The translations under genes were made by a program, and so were the position numbers. The notes under the pieces were generated by a model. That model had not been told where the DNA came from, ran no database searches, and saw only the letters and a program-made list of their open reading frames with translations. 64,000 bases of DNA from Algoriphagus mannitolivorans DSM 15301 (GTDB lineage Bacteria > Bacteroidota > Bacteroidia > Cytophagales > Cyclobacteriaceae), in contig NZ_AUBV01000016.1 in the NCBI RefSeq assembly GCF_000429425.1, forward strand, positions 1-64,000, written 5' to 3'. Below are positions 23,996-32,474 of this stretch, piece by piece (within the stretch, counting starts at the first letter, position 1; every line of letters starts with the position of its first letter).

Positions 23996-24193
23996 CTACT
24001 TCTTCCCTTTTTTAAGTCCACTCAAAAGCATTCCCCCTTGCCCGATTATCAATAAGACCATAGCAATTGCGGTAAAATTAGGAACCTTATTTCTTCCCTC
24101 CATCCAAAAACCGGAATGCCAAAGAGATAAACCACCGATCATTAGGGCAATCAGAATCATGGAAAGATGGAAATACAATCGGCGCTTGCTCAT
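23996..24193 (-). CDS. Small two-helix membrane protein with IGG-SLWH motif
   Basis: I start this at 24193 (MSKRRLYFHLSMILIALM, 65 residues). The first helix covers about residues 8-23 with the motif IGGLSLWHSG; a short loop with EGRNKVPN follows, then a second helix (about 37-56) and a basic tail GLKKGKK. It is the tandem paralog of the 23778-23957 gene. No family is recognised. It lies before the shared terminator of the ettA gene and is the first gene of the small-protein cluster. Confidence 0.65.
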   Translation of the reverse strand: MSKRRLYFHLSMILIALMIGGLSLWHSGFWMEGRNKVPNFTAIAMVLLIIGQGGMLLSGLKKGKK

Positions 24194-24244
24194 TCTAAAA
24201 AAAACTAATTTTAGAGTAATCACTCAAAATCTTGGTATAATAAC

Positions 24245-24281
24245 AAAACCTCTCGAAGATTTCTCCTCGAGAGGTTTTTTT
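24245..24281. terminator. Intrinsic terminator after ettA
   Basis: CCTCTCGA (24249-24256) and TCGAGAGG (24267-24274) form a perfect stem, with A4 on the left and T7 on the right, so it can work on either strand. ettA lies upstream on the minus strand. Confidence 0.82.
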
Positions 24282-24315
24282 CAGCTTTCTGATTTTAGCC
24301 TTCTGACTTCCAAGC

Positions 24316-25995
24316 TTACTTCAGATTTTTATATCGAATCCTTTTCGGCGTCACATCGCCCAGCCTTTTCTTCTTGTTCTCTTCATAATCGGAGAAGTTA
24401 CCTTCAAACCAAACTACTTGGGAATCTCCTTCAAAGGCCAGGATATGGGTACAGATTCTGTCCAAGAACCAACGATCGTGAGAAATGACTACTGCGCATC
24501 CTCCAAAGTTCTCCAAGGCTTCTTCCAAAGCCCGCAGGGTATTTACATCCAAGTCGTTAGTCGGTTCGTCCAAAAGCAGCAAGTTTCCGCCTTCTTTCAG
24601 CATCATCGCTAGGTGGACTCGGTTTCGCTCCCCACCTGAGAGTACCCCGACTTTCTTTTCCTGATCTGCTCCTGCAAAGTTAAACTTGGATACATAGGCT
24701 CTTGAATTCACCTCCTTGTTGCCCAGCTTCATCAGTTCATTTCCTCCGGAAATAATCTGGTAGACTGTTTTGTTGGGATCCAGGCCACCATGCTCTTGAT
24801 CCACATAGGAGAGCTGAACTGTTTCCCCGACTTCAAAACTTCCTGCATCAGGCTTTTCTTGACCAGTGATCAGTTTAAACAAAGTACTTTTTCCGGCCCC
24901 GTTAGGTCCAATCACTCCTACAATACCCCCTTGCGGCAAAGAGAAGCTGAGGTTTTCGAACAACAGTTTGTCTCCATAAGCTTTGGACACACCATTGACT
25001 TCGATGACTTTGGCTCCCAACCTTGGTCCTGGAGGGATGAAAAGTTCCAGTTTGGCTTCTCTTTCTTTCGCTTCCTCGCCGACCAGTTTGTCGTAGGCGT
25101 TCAGACGGGCTTTCCCTTTGGATTGACGGGCTTTCGGAGACATCCGAATCCACTCCAATTCCCGCTCCAGTGTCTTCTGACGCTTGGATTCAGTTTTTTC
25201 CTCTTGCTTCAGGCGATTTTGCTTTTGCTCTAGCCAGGAAGAGTAATTTCCTTTCCATGGAATACCTTCTCCCCTATCCAATTCAAGAATCCATCCGGCC
25301 ACATTATCCAAGAAGTATCTATCGTGGGTAACTGCGATGACCGTTCCTTTATAGTTTTGCAAGTGTTGCTCCAGCCAGTGCACAGATTCCGCATCGAGGT
25401 GGTTGGTAGGTTCGTCAAGCAAAAGGACATCCGGCTCCTGCAAAAGCAAGCGGCAAAGAGCCACCCGGCGTTTTTCACCTCCGGAAAGATGGGCTACACT
25501 TGCATCAGCTGGAGGGAGACGAAGTGCATCCATCGCCTTGTCCAGCATCACGTCCAGTTCCCAGGCATTGAGAGCGTCCAATTTTTCCTGAACTTCCCCT
25601 TGACGAAGAATAAGCTTATCCATCGCGTTTGGATCCTCCATGACAGCCGGATCCATGAACTTCTCATTGATTTCGTCGAATTCACGAAGCAAGCCTACGG
25701 TCTCAGCAACAGCTTCCTCCACGACTTCTTTGACCGTCTTGGTAGGATCCAACTTAGGTTCTTGCTCGAGCATTCCCACAGTGTAGCCCGGTGACCAGAC
25801 CACTTCTCCGATAAACTCTTTGTCTATTCCGGCGATAATTTTCAGAAGGGAAGATTTACCGGAACCGTTTAGACCAAGGACGCCGATCTTAGCTCCGTAA
25901 AAAAATGAGAGATAAATATCTTTCAGCACTTTTTTCTGTGGGGGGTAGATTTTGGATACCCCGGCCATGGAAAAGATGATTTTTTCTGCACTCAT
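24316..25995 (-). CDS. ettA: Energy-dependent translational throttle protein EttA (ABC-F)
   Basis: This 559-residue ABC-F protein binds the ribosomal E site and gates the first steps of elongation according to ATP/ADP level. It has two ABC cassettes: [25 protein letters not shown] and [11 protein letters not shown], then [25 protein letters not shown] and [11 protein letters not shown]. The linker with [20 protein letters not shown] and the arm region match EttA closely, including length. It is a single-gene unit with a good terminator. Confidence 0.95.
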   Translation of the reverse strand: MSAEKIIFSMAGVSKIYPPQKKVLKDIYLSFFYGAKIGVLGLNGSGKSSLLKIIAGIDKEFIGEVVWSPGYTVGMLEQEPKLDPTKTVKEVVEEAVAETVGLLREFDEINEKFMDPAVMEDPNAMDKLILRQGEVQEKLDALNAWELDVMLDKAMDALRLPPADASVAHLSGGEKRRVALCRLLLQEPDVLLLDEPTNHLDAESVHWLEQHLQNYKGTVIAVTHDRYFLDNVAGWILELDRGEGIPWKGNYSSWLEQKQNRLKQEEKTESKRQKTLERELEWIRMSPKARQSKGKARLNAYDKLVGEEAKEREAKLELFIPPGPRLGAKVIEVNGVSKAYGDKLLFENLSFSLPQGGIVGVIGPNGAGKSTLFKLITGQEKPDAGSFEVGETVQLSYVDQEHGGLDPNKTVYQIISGGNELMKLGNKEVNSRAYVSKFNFAGADQEKKVGVLSGGERNRVHLAMMLKEGGNLLLLDEPTNDLDVNTLRALEEALENFGGCAVVISHDRWFLDRICTHILAFEGDSQVVWFEGNFSDYEENKKKRLGDVTPKRIRYKNLK

Positions 25996-26127
25996 GGGAT
26001 GAATTTTTCTTGAAAATTTGCGTTAAACAGCAAAGATGCAAAAAAAGGCCTTTCTTAGGATAAGTGAGGGCTAATTGATTATTTTGCAGAAAATTGAAAA
26101 CGACCACCTATAACCTATTGTAGTGTA

Positions 26128-27378
26128 ATGGAGCATCCTTATGGATATATTAAAGACGGTAAAGTCTTTTTAAAAGGATTTTTAGGAAAGCCGGACCGAA
26201 TCATCGGGGAAGTAAAAGAGGATGAAGCCTCAACCATCAGTTATTTCGAAGCCCGATTTGAACAAATCAAAGAAAAGGTCGAAAAGCTAAAAACCGATAT
26301 TCAGGAAAACCAAAACAAGGGGTCTTTTTTGATGAAACTCATTCACCTGAGAGATTCTCTTTATGAGAGCGACGCCTTGGGTGACTTTATCCCTTTGATT
26401 GAAGACCTTAATCAGTCAGAAGAATACCTCAACGAAATCATTCAGGCCAATCGAGCCAAAAACCTCGAAGTGAAAAAAGCCTTGATTCTCGAAGCTGAGG
26501 AAATGAAGAATGATACGGACTGGAAAGAAACTGCTGAAAAATTCAAAGAATTGAAGCTTCGATGGATTAAAACCGGACCTGTGGACAAGGAGATTTCTGA
26601 GGAAATTGAAACCCAGTTCAACGATGCCGTCCAGACTTTCTTCGAAAATCGAAGACATTTTTACGAAGGTTTGGCTTTACAAGCAGAGGAAAATATCAAA
26701 GTCTATGAAGCCCTAGTCGTGCAGGCAAGGGAGGCTCATGATCTCCCCAATTCCAAAATGGCCTTCGAAATTTCCAAGCGGATTCAGAAAGAATGGAAAG
26801 AAGCCGGAAAAGTTCCTGCTGAAAAAAGACAACCCCTTTGGGATGAATTTTCGAGGCTTAACAACAGGATTTTCTCCCGATATAAAAGAGATCTGAATCC
26901 AGGTCCTCAGATGCATCCACGGGAGGTTCTCAAGAAAATTGAAGCCATGGTGGACGAGCTGAAGAAAATGGCCCATCAGCCTACCTCTCCGAGTTTGATC
27001 TCCAGAGCAAAGGCGATTCAGGAAGACTGGAAAAAACTTCCTGTCCGTAAACCGAAAGAAGCCAACCTTCCGGCAAGATCTTACCAATTTTTCATGGACA
27101 TCATTTTCGAAAAGGCTTTTATCGAAAAGTTAGTCCACGGGAAATATCCTGATTTTGAATCCAAGGAACTTCAAGAACAAAACAAGATCAAATCAGCTTT
27201 ACTGAAGGACTTACTGCACCGGGATCAAAGTGAATTGGAAACCATGCAGAGTAACTCTGATAACTTCCGCGTACAGACTCCAGACTTTGAAATGATGATG
27301 AAAAAGAAACTTTCAGGTCTAAAAAGAAAGGTCGACGTAAAAAATTATATTTTAAAACAACTTTCTCCTCGGCTTTGA
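26128..27378 (+). CDS. DUF349-family coiled-coil protein
   Basis: This 416-residue, highly charged protein consists mainly of helical DUF349 repeats, recognisable by tryptophan-centred motifs such as ETAEKFKELKLRWIKTGPV (about residues 135-155), ISKRIQKEWKEAGKVPAEKR (about 213-235) and AIQEDWKKLPVRKPKEA. Conserved phenylalanine-based spacers like LWDEFSRLNNRIFSRYKRD follow. The family's role is unknown. It is divergently arranged to ettA, and its stop lies 70 bases before the DUF2795 gene. Confidence 0.88.
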   Translation: MEHPYGYIKDGKVFLKGFLGKPDRIIGEVKEDEASTISYFEARFEQIKEKVEKLKTDIQENQNKGSFLMKLIHLRDSLYESDALGDFIPLIEDLNQSEEYLNEIIQANRAKNLEVKKALILEAEEMKNDTDWKETAEKFKELKLRWIKTGPVDKEISEEIETQFNDAVQTFFENRRHFYEGLALQAEENIKVYEALVVQAREAHDLPNSKMAFEISKRIQKEWKEAGKVPAEKRQPLWDEFSRLNNRIFSRYKRDLNPGPQMHPREVLKKIEAMVDELKKMAHQPTSPSLISRAKAIQEDWKKLPVRKPKEANLPARSYQFFMDIIFEKAFIEKLVHGKYPDFESKELQEQNKIKSALLKDLLHRDQSELETMQSNSDNFRVQTPDFEMMMKKKLSGLKRKVDVKNYILKQLSPRL

Positions 27379-27448
27379 GTAGAAACTACATAAAAAAAAT
27401 TCACTATTCTTGCAATCTTAAAATCCGGAACTACTTAAAATTAACTCT

Positions 27449-27670
27449 ATGTACTGGACACTTGAACTCGCTTCCTATCTCGAGGACGCCCCATGGCCTG
27501 CCACCAAAGATGAATTGATTGACTACGCGATCCGCTCGGGTGCTCCACTAGAAGTAGTGGAAAACCTTCAGGAGCTAGAAGATGATGGTGAGCCTTATGA
27601 GACCATTGAAGAAATTTGGCCGGACTATCCGACCAAGGATGATTTCTTCTTTAACGAAGACGAATACTAA
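27449..27670 (+). CDS. DUF2795-family small acidic protein
   Basis: This 73-residue acidic protein (MYWTLELASYLEDAPWPATK, then DELIDYAIRSGAPLEVVENL) matches the small DUF2795 family, in which a PWPATK-type turn and a helical pair precede an acidic tail (here DEPYETIEEIWPDY region and FFNEDEY). The family is common in Bacteroidota and has no assigned function. It ends in a strong terminator, so it is transcribed alone or with the DUF349 gene. Confidence 0.9.
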   Translation: MYWTLELASYLEDAPWPATKDELIDYAIRSGAPLEVVENLQELEDDGEPYETIEEIWPDYPTKDDFFFNEDEY

Positions 27671-27673
27671 AAA

Positions 27674-27703
27674 ATAAGCCCCGATTCAACTCGGGGCTTT
27701 TTC
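27674..27703 (+). terminator. Intrinsic terminator of the DUF2795 gene
   Basis: AGCCCCGA (27677-27684) and TCGGGGCT (27691-27698) form the stem, followed by TTTTT. Confidence 0.88.
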
Positions 27704-27715
27704 ATGTACCTCAGA

Positions 27716-28447
27716 TTACATTCCGAGCACCTGCCGGAGTCGGGCATACCCTGTCTTGCTGACTGGAATTTTCTCCCCATTTTTCAGCTTGACCAAGTAG
27801 GAATCCCTCTCATAAGGTTCTATGCCTGTGACACCATTCAGATTGATCAAAAAAGACCGGTGGACTCTGGTGAATTTTCCCGGATCCAAGCTTTCCTCCA
27901 AGTGCTTCATGGTCATTTTTTTCAGAAATTTTCCCTCCGAAGTATGGATCCCGATATAATCATCCTCAGCCTCAAAGTAGGCAACCTCCTGAACCGGAAT
28001 GATCTTGATGTCATTTTTTACCCTGACTACTAGGCGGTTACTTTTCTCAGCCAATAGCTGAAGTTCGGTTTCAGATTCGTATGGAGCTGTTTTTTCATTT
28101 TGACCCAAAAATCGCTCGATGGCTTGCTGAAACCGGGACTGTGAAAATGGCTTTAACAAATAATCCAAAGCCTTGGCATCAAAAGCTTTCAAGGCATATT
28201 GGTCAAAAGCGGTTGTGAAAATCACCGCTGGCGGCTCATCCAAGAGCTCCAGCATTTCAAAACCTGTAATTTTAGGCATTTGAACATCCAGAAATATCAA
28301 GTCCGGATTGTGCTGCTGGATGGCTTTCAGTCCCTGAAAACCGTCCTGACACACTTGTACAATTTCGAATTGAGGGAAATCCTGGAGGTATTCCCGGACA
28401 ATTCCGGCTGCCAAAGGCTCATCATCGATTATTATGGTTTTTATCAT
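27716..28447 (-). CDS. LytTR-family response regulator
   Basis: This 243-residue regulator has a receiver domain (residues about 3-115) with acidic pocket DDE (8-10), phosphoacceptor D54 in LIFLDVQMP, and KPF at the end, followed by a LytTR DNA-binding domain (about 140-243; VAYFEAEDDYIGIHTSEGKF, and RVHRSFLINL). LytTR proteins bind pairs of direct repeats spaced about two helical turns. Its start overlaps the histidine kinase stop by 4 bases. It is the last gene of a three-gene operon and likely controls that operon through the repeats at 30451-30486. Confidence 0.95.
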   Translation of the reverse strand: MIKTIIIDDEPLAAGIVREYLQDFPQFEIVQVCQDGFQGLKAIQQHNPDLIFLDVQMPKITGFEMLELLDEPPAVIFTTAFDQYALKAFDAKALDYLLKPFSQSRFQQAIERFLGQNEKTAPYESETELQLLAEKSNRLVVRVKNDIKIIPVQEVAYFEAEDDYIGIHTSEGKFLKKMTMKHLEESLDPGKFTRVHRSFLINLNGVTGIEPYERDSYLVKLKNGEKIPVSKTGYARLRQVLGM

Positions 28448-29487
28448 TGCTGATATTGAGGGATTTTCAGGGTTACGGTAAACAAATTTTCTTGTGCACG
28501 GGTCTGAAGAAGATCTTTTCTCCCAAACAATAAATATAGTCTTCGCTCCACGGAGCTCAAGCCAAACCCGGTTCCTCCCGGCGCAGGGGCAGTGGGGTCA
28601 AATGGATTTTCCACCTGAACTATTGAATAAGGCCCCTCTTTTTTTCCAATGACTTTAATATTTACCTCTTCGGTGATTCCATAAAGCCCGTGTTTGATTG
28701 CGTTTTCGACCAGTGGCTGAATAAGTAATTGGGGAATTTTAGACTTTTCCAGCTCCTGTTCAATTTCAAAATCGATGCTCAGTCGATGCCCGAATCTTAC
28801 CCGCTCGATTTCAAGGTACATTTTTAGGTAGTTCAATTCCTCCTCGAGGGTATTCCACGTTTTGGAGTCTTTTCGAATGGTTCCTCTCAGAAATTCAGAA
28901 AGCAAAAGCACCATTTCTCTGGCCTTTTTGGGCTCCGCCACTGCCAATGCGCTAATGGAATTAAGGCTATTGAAGAGAAAATGAGGCTGTAGCTGTTGTC
29001 GAAGCTGGGCCAGTTCCGCGTCCTTGGAGAGCTGCAGCATTTGAGCTTCACGCTTGTTGAGCTCTTCCTGGCGCTCCAGCTTGGAAACAATCAAAGCCAA
29101 CAGCGCAACCATAAACTGAACCAAAGCGAACAGGATCAATCTCAAATTGGTGGAACTATCCAGAAAAAGCCAATAATCCTCTCGGTCTTCGTACCACCAA
29201 GCCAATAGAAACTTATGTGAATAAATCGCCAAGAAACTAAGCATAATCGGCACCAGAAAAACCAGAATCAGATTTTTCCCTTTGGGAGAAAAAAGACTGA
29301 AAACCCGATCGATGACCAATACTCCGCCAACAAAAATCAGGGAAAAGAAAAAGGAGTCCGTGAAAGCGATTTCCTTTTCCCAGCCCATATTCACCAACAA
29401 AAAGAAGCATCCCGAGAGCCAGATGATTCCGGCTCCGGGGATGATCCATTTTCCCATCTTGGGATTTGAAAATGCATTAAAAAGCAA
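28444..29487 (-). CDS. LytS/YehU-type membrane sensor histidine kinase
   Basis: This 347-residue kinase has four hydrophobic helices in residues about 13-130, a short coiled coil, and a LytS-type His_kinase domain with the phospho-accepting histidine in QLQPHFLFNSLNSISALA, followed by an ATPase domain with PQLLIQPLVENAIKHG (N box) and GGTGFGLSSVERRL (G box). It should phosphorylate the LytTR regulator encoded next. The signal is unknown; the upstream LiaF-like gene suggests envelope stress. It lies 32 bases after that gene. Confidence 0.94.
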   Translation of the reverse strand: MLFNAFSNPKMGKWIIPGAGIIWLSGCFFLLVNMGWEKEIAFTDSFFFSLIFVGGVLVIDRVFSLFSPKGKNLILVFLVPIMLSFLAIYSHKFLLAWWYEDREDYWLFLDSSTNLRLILFALVQFMVALLALIVSKLERQEELNKREAQMLQLSKDAELAQLRQQLQPHFLFNSLNSISALAVAEPKKAREMVLLLSEFLRGTIRKDSKTWNTLEEELNYLKMYLEIERVRFGHRLSIDFEIEQELEKSKIPQLLIQPLVENAIKHGLYGITEEVNIKVIGKKEGPYSIVQVENPFDPTAPAPGGTGFGLSSVERRLYLLFGRKDLLQTRAQENLFTVTLKIPQYQQ

Positions 29488-29519
29488 GATTCGTGGTTTT
29501 AATAGTTGGTAAAAGGTCG

Positions 29520-30374
29520 TTAAAAGGATTTGATTTCCAAACCACCGAAGAGAATGGTTCCTTTCAGCACCACTACTTTGTTGGGGTCCACTCCACCTTC
29601 ACGGAAATATCTTTTATCCTCCAATCCGGCGGCGATGTTGGTCACCTCTGTACGGATATCCCAGTGAGGAGGAACGATCATTTTCACCCCACCAAAGATG
29701 ATGTCCACTTGGATGGTCACCACCCCATTGAAATCCACTTGGGTCAGGTCAAGATCAGCTCCCCCAAATGCGGCGGTAATCTTACCCCCCTGGAAATTCT
29801 TGGACATCATTTTCCGGGTCACCCCGCTGAAAATCGCATCAATATTCAACCGGTCAGCGAAAGATGTCCCGGTGGTGCGGGTAAAGCCTTGATCTTGGCT
29901 CGAGGTACCAGAAAACGCCCCAGCAGAGCCGGATTCCTCATCTACCACTTTGGCCTCCTCTACTGAAGAAGAAAAAGCACTGGAAGTTGACTTCTGATTT
30001 TTTTGCTTCTGGTCCCACTTAGATCGGAGATCATCCAAAATCTGGTTTTCCTTGCGCTTTTGAGTGATTAGATACACTCCCAATGCAATAAAACCCAAAG
30101 GCCAGACATATTGTCCTATACCCAAATCCAAGTCAAATTCATTGCGAAGCAAAAAGTAAGTACCCAGGAAAAGCATAATGGCACCGAAGAAACTTTTGAA
30201 TTCGTGCTTGATCAGGGAAAAGAGACCGATCACGATCAAAATCATGGGCCAAGTCAGAATCCAACTTGGGATAAATAAGCCTAATTTTCTAAGCAGCAAA
30301 ATCAAGCCTACACCTAGGAAGACAAATCCTATTGCGATACTGCCGTCATTGTTTTTTTGTTTGTAGGAGTTCAT
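29520..30374 (-). CDS. LiaF-like membrane protein
   Basis: I start this at 30374 (MNSYKQKNNDGSIAIGFVFL, 284 residues); the longer frame to 30401 adds ten residues overlapping a promoter element. Residues about 14-110 contain about four short hydrophobic helices in the pattern of the DUF5668/LiaF N-terminal domain. The C-terminal part (about 165-284; FSGVTRKMMSKNFQGGKITA, then AAFGGADLDLTQ) is the beta-helical LiaF C-terminal domain. In Firmicutes LiaF inhibits a cell-envelope stress kinase. The neighbouring LytS/LytR genes make a comparable inhibitor/sensor/regulator unit likely; this is inference. Confidence 0.88.
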   Translation of the reverse strand: MNSYKQKNNDGSIAIGFVFLGVGLILLLRKLGLFIPSWILTWPMILIVIGLFSLIKHEFKSFFGAIMLFLGTYFLLRNEFDLDLGIGQYVWPLGFIALGVYLITQKRKENQILDDLRSKWDQKQKNQKSTSSAFSSSVEEAKVVDEESGSAGAFSGTSSQDQGFTRTTGTSFADRLNIDAIFSGVTRKMMSKNFQGGKITAAFGGADLDLTQVDFNGVVTIQVDIIFGGVKMIVPPHWDIRTEVTNIAAGLEDKRYFREGGVDPNKVVVLKGTILFGGLEIKSF

Positions 30375-30398
30375 GGTCTTTTTGATAAAGTTGATGAC

Positions 30399-30406
30399 CA
30401 AAAGTA
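30399..30406 (-). promoter_or_regulatory. Candidate -7 element TACTTTTG of the liaF-lytS-lytR operon
   Basis: On the minus strand TACTTTTG matches TAnnTTTG 25 bases upstream of the LiaF-like ATG. Nineteen bases further upstream stands TTTC rather than TTTG, a weak -33 element, as expected at a promoter that needs an activator. Confidence 0.5.
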
Positions 30407-30450
30407 CTTTCCCTTCCTACTCTGAGAAATGAACAATAGGTCTCTTGGGG

Positions 30451-30486
30451 CAAAAAGTCGGTGAACAGGAACAAAAAGTCGGTGAA
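30451..30486 (-). promoter_or_regulatory. Tandem direct repeat, candidate LytTR-binding site
   Basis: CAAAAAGTCGGTGAA occurs perfectly twice, at 30451-30465 and 30472-30486, with a 21-base period (two helical turns). LytTR regulators are known to bind direct repeats of about 9 bp spaced 12-13 bp apart, which gives the same period. It sits upstream of the candidate promoter of the operon that encodes a LytTR regulator. Confidence 0.6.
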
Positions 30487-30500
30487 TCTACAGTAGGATT

Positions 30501-31187
30501 TTAACCGACTTCGGATTTTCTGGAAATCAAAAACTCTGCGTATTCCAGGTCCTCCGGTGTGGTGATTTTGATATTCTCTGCATTTCCGGCGATCAAAGTC
30601 ACCTGCCAGCCTTGATTTTCATAGACTGTGGCATCGTCGGTAAATTGAGGAATTTCCTCAGCTTGGAAAGCTTTCCTGATTTTTTCGATCTGAAAAGTCT
30701 GGGGAGTCTGTACGAGCCTGTAATTTTGCCTCTCCTTTGCAAAACTCTTCCCATCATCTGTCAACTTTCGAATGGAGTCCTTCATCGAGAGCACAGCCAC
30801 TGCACTGCCTGTAATCGCTGCCTGCTCAAAACTTTCCTGGATTACCTCCTTTTTCACAAATGGCCTGACGCCGTCATGAATCGCCACTAATCCTGTATCA
30901 AAAGGAAGTGCATTCAATCCGTTTTTCACAGACTGAAATCTGGAATTCCCTCCTGCGATGACATGATGAGGAAGTTGAAAATGAAAGGACTCACAAATCT
31001 CTTTCCAGTAGGGGAAATCATCTTTGGGGAGCACCAAAATTAAGGCGATGGATGGGTCAACTTTATGAAAAGCCTCCAGCGTATGCATCAAGACAGGCTT
31101 TCCTCCGATCGGAAGATATTGCTTGGAAACAGGCCCACCCATTCGGGTTCCCCGTCCTCCAGCTACCAAAATCGCAGCTTTGTTCAT
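30501..31187 (-). CDS. ispD: 2-C-methyl-D-erythritol 4-phosphate cytidylyltransferase
   Basis: This enzyme makes CDP-methylerythritol from MEP and CTP in the non-mevalonate isoprenoid pathway. The N-terminal nucleotide-binding signature ILVAGGRGTRMGGPVSKQYL is complete, and VAIHDGVRPFV and RQNYRLVQTPQTF match the substrate-binding motifs. I start it at 31187 (228 residues); the longer frame to 31265 would begin inside the queA terminator. A consensus promoter (31205-31234) lies directly before this start, so ispD has its own promoter despite following queA. Confidence 0.95.
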   Translation of the reverse strand: MNKAAILVAGGRGTRMGGPVSKQYLPIGGKPVLMHTLEAFHKVDPSIALILVLPKDDFPYWKEICESFHFQLPHHVIAGGNSRFQSVKNGLNALPFDTGLVAIHDGVRPFVKKEVIQESFEQAAITGSAVAVLSMKDSIRKLTDDGKSFAKERQNYRLVQTPQTFQIEKIRKAFQAEEIPQFTDDATVYENQGWQVTLIAGNAENIKITTPEDLEYAEFLISRKSEVG

Positions 31188-31204
31188 ATCTGACTTATTT
31201 AACT

Positions 31205-31234
31205 CAAAGGTATCACCTGTCTTCAATTCCACAA
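31205..31234 (-). promoter_or_regulatory. Promoter of ispD: TTG, 19 bases, TACCTTTG
   Basis: On the minus strand TTG (31232-31234) is followed after exactly 19 bases by TACCTTTG (31205-31212), 18 bases before the ATG at 31187. It matches the Bacteroidota consensus. Confidence 0.72.
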
Positions 31235-31264
31235 TCTGTCTGACTTTATCAAAATATGAAGACA

Positions 31265-31290
31265 CAAAAAAGCCCCGGATTCCGGGGCTA
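31265..31290 (-). terminator. Intrinsic terminator of queA
   Basis: AGCCCCGGA (31271-31279) and TCCGGGGCT (31281-31289) form a tight stem. The minus-strand T run follows. Confidence 0.88.
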
Positions 31291-31296
31291 GATGAT

Positions 31297-32346
31297 TTAT
31301 AAAATCAGCATTGCATCTCCGTAGGAGAAGAAGCGATATTTTTCTTTTACTGCTTCCTTATAGGCTTTCATGATCAGGTCATATCCGCCAAATGCTGAAG
31401 CCGTCATCAAAAGTGTGGATTCAGGAAGGTGGAAATTAGTGATCAAAGCATTTGCAATCTTGAATTCGTAAGGAGGAATAATAAACTTATCCGTCCAGCC
31501 GCTGCTTGCTTTCAAGCGACCGTTTGCCGTTACAGATGATTCGACAGTCTTCAGGGAAGTAGTCCCTACTGCCACTACTCGTTTTTTGTTGTCCAGCGCT
31601 TCATTAACCAAGTCAACGGTTTTCTGAGGAATGTCATAGTTCTCAGAGTCCATTTTATGCTTAGTCAAATCTTCCACATCCACCTGACGGAAAGTACCCA
31701 AGCCCACATGAAGTGTGATCGGGGTTACCTCTACTCCTTTCAATTCCAATCTCTTCAGCAATTGTGGAGTAAAGTGCAATCCAGCAGTTGGAGCAGCAAC
31801 GGCTCCTACATTTTTTGCAAAAACGGTTTGGTAACGGTCTCTATCTTCCGGTTCAATTTTTCTGTCGATAAATTCTTTCAACAGGGGCGTTTCACCTAAA
31901 GTATCGATGGTTTTGTGGAATTCTTCTTCGGTTCCGTCAAAAAGGAATCTGATGGTTCGTCCTCTGGAAGTAGTATTGTCAATTACTTCGGCTACCAAAT
32001 CGCTGTCTCCAAAATAAAGTTTGTTGCCTACCCGGATTTTTCGGGCTGGATCTACCAAAACGTCCCAAAGACGAAGGTCAGGGTTCAGTTCACGAAGCAA
32101 GAAAACTTCGATTTTGGCCCCGGTCTTTTCTTTATTGCCATACAGTCTAGCAGGAAAAACTTTGGTATCGTTGGACACCAAGACATCTCCTTCATCGAAA
32201 TAATCCAGAATGTCTTTGAAGCTTTTGTGTTCGATTTGACCAGTTTTCCGGTGAACAACCATCAAGCGGGATTCATCACGGTTCTCAGTCGGATAGAGGG
32301 CAATAAGTTTTTTTGGAACGTCAAATTTGAAATCAGATAATTTCAT
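31297..32346 (-). CDS. queA: S-adenosylmethionine:tRNA ribosyltransferase-isomerase
   Basis: This 349-residue enzyme transfers and rearranges the ribosyl group of SAM onto 7-aminomethyl-7-deazaguanine in tRNA, making epoxyqueuosine. The N-terminal [18 protein letters not shown], the central [38 protein letters not shown] and the C-terminal [20 protein letters not shown] are all family signatures. The length is standard. It is monocistronic, with a -7 element TAACTTTG upstream (32407-32414). Confidence 0.97.
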   Translation of the reverse strand: MKLSDFKFDVPKKLIALYPTENRDESRLMVVHRKTGQIEHKSFKDILDYFDEGDVLVSNDTKVFPARLYGNKEKTGAKIEVFLLRELNPDLRLWDVLVDPARKIRVGNKLYFGDSDLVAEVIDNTTSRGRTIRFLFDGTEEEFHKTIDTLGETPLLKEFIDRKIEPEDRDRYQTVFAKNVGAVAAPTAGLHFTPQLLKRLELKGVEVTPITLHVGLGTFRQVDVEDLTKHKMDSENYDIPQKTVDLVNEALDNKKRVVAVGTTSLKTVESSVTANGRLKASSGWTDKFIIPPYEFKIANALITNFHLPESTLLMTASAFGGYDLIMKAYKEAVKEKYRFFSYGDAMLIL

Positions 32347-32406
32347 ATGGGAGATTTAGAATTCTTTCTCTAGTTTGTATTATGCGTAATATTGCTTTAA
32401 AAAATG

Positions 32407-32414
32407 CAAAGTTA
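32407..32414 (-). promoter_or_regulatory. Candidate -7 element TAACTTTG of queA
   Basis: It matches TAnnTTTG 61 bases before the queA start. The TTGG nearest to -33 is only 14 bases away, so the -33 match is imperfect. Confidence 0.5.
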
Positions 32415-32474
32415 ACAACAATAATGTCCAATTTCAGCTAACTTAACAAATTGTTTTAACCAACTATTCCTCTC

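Noticed and set aside
31188-31265. N-terminal extension of IspD
   Set aside because: It covers a consensus promoter and the IspD fold begins at MNKAAILVAGG.
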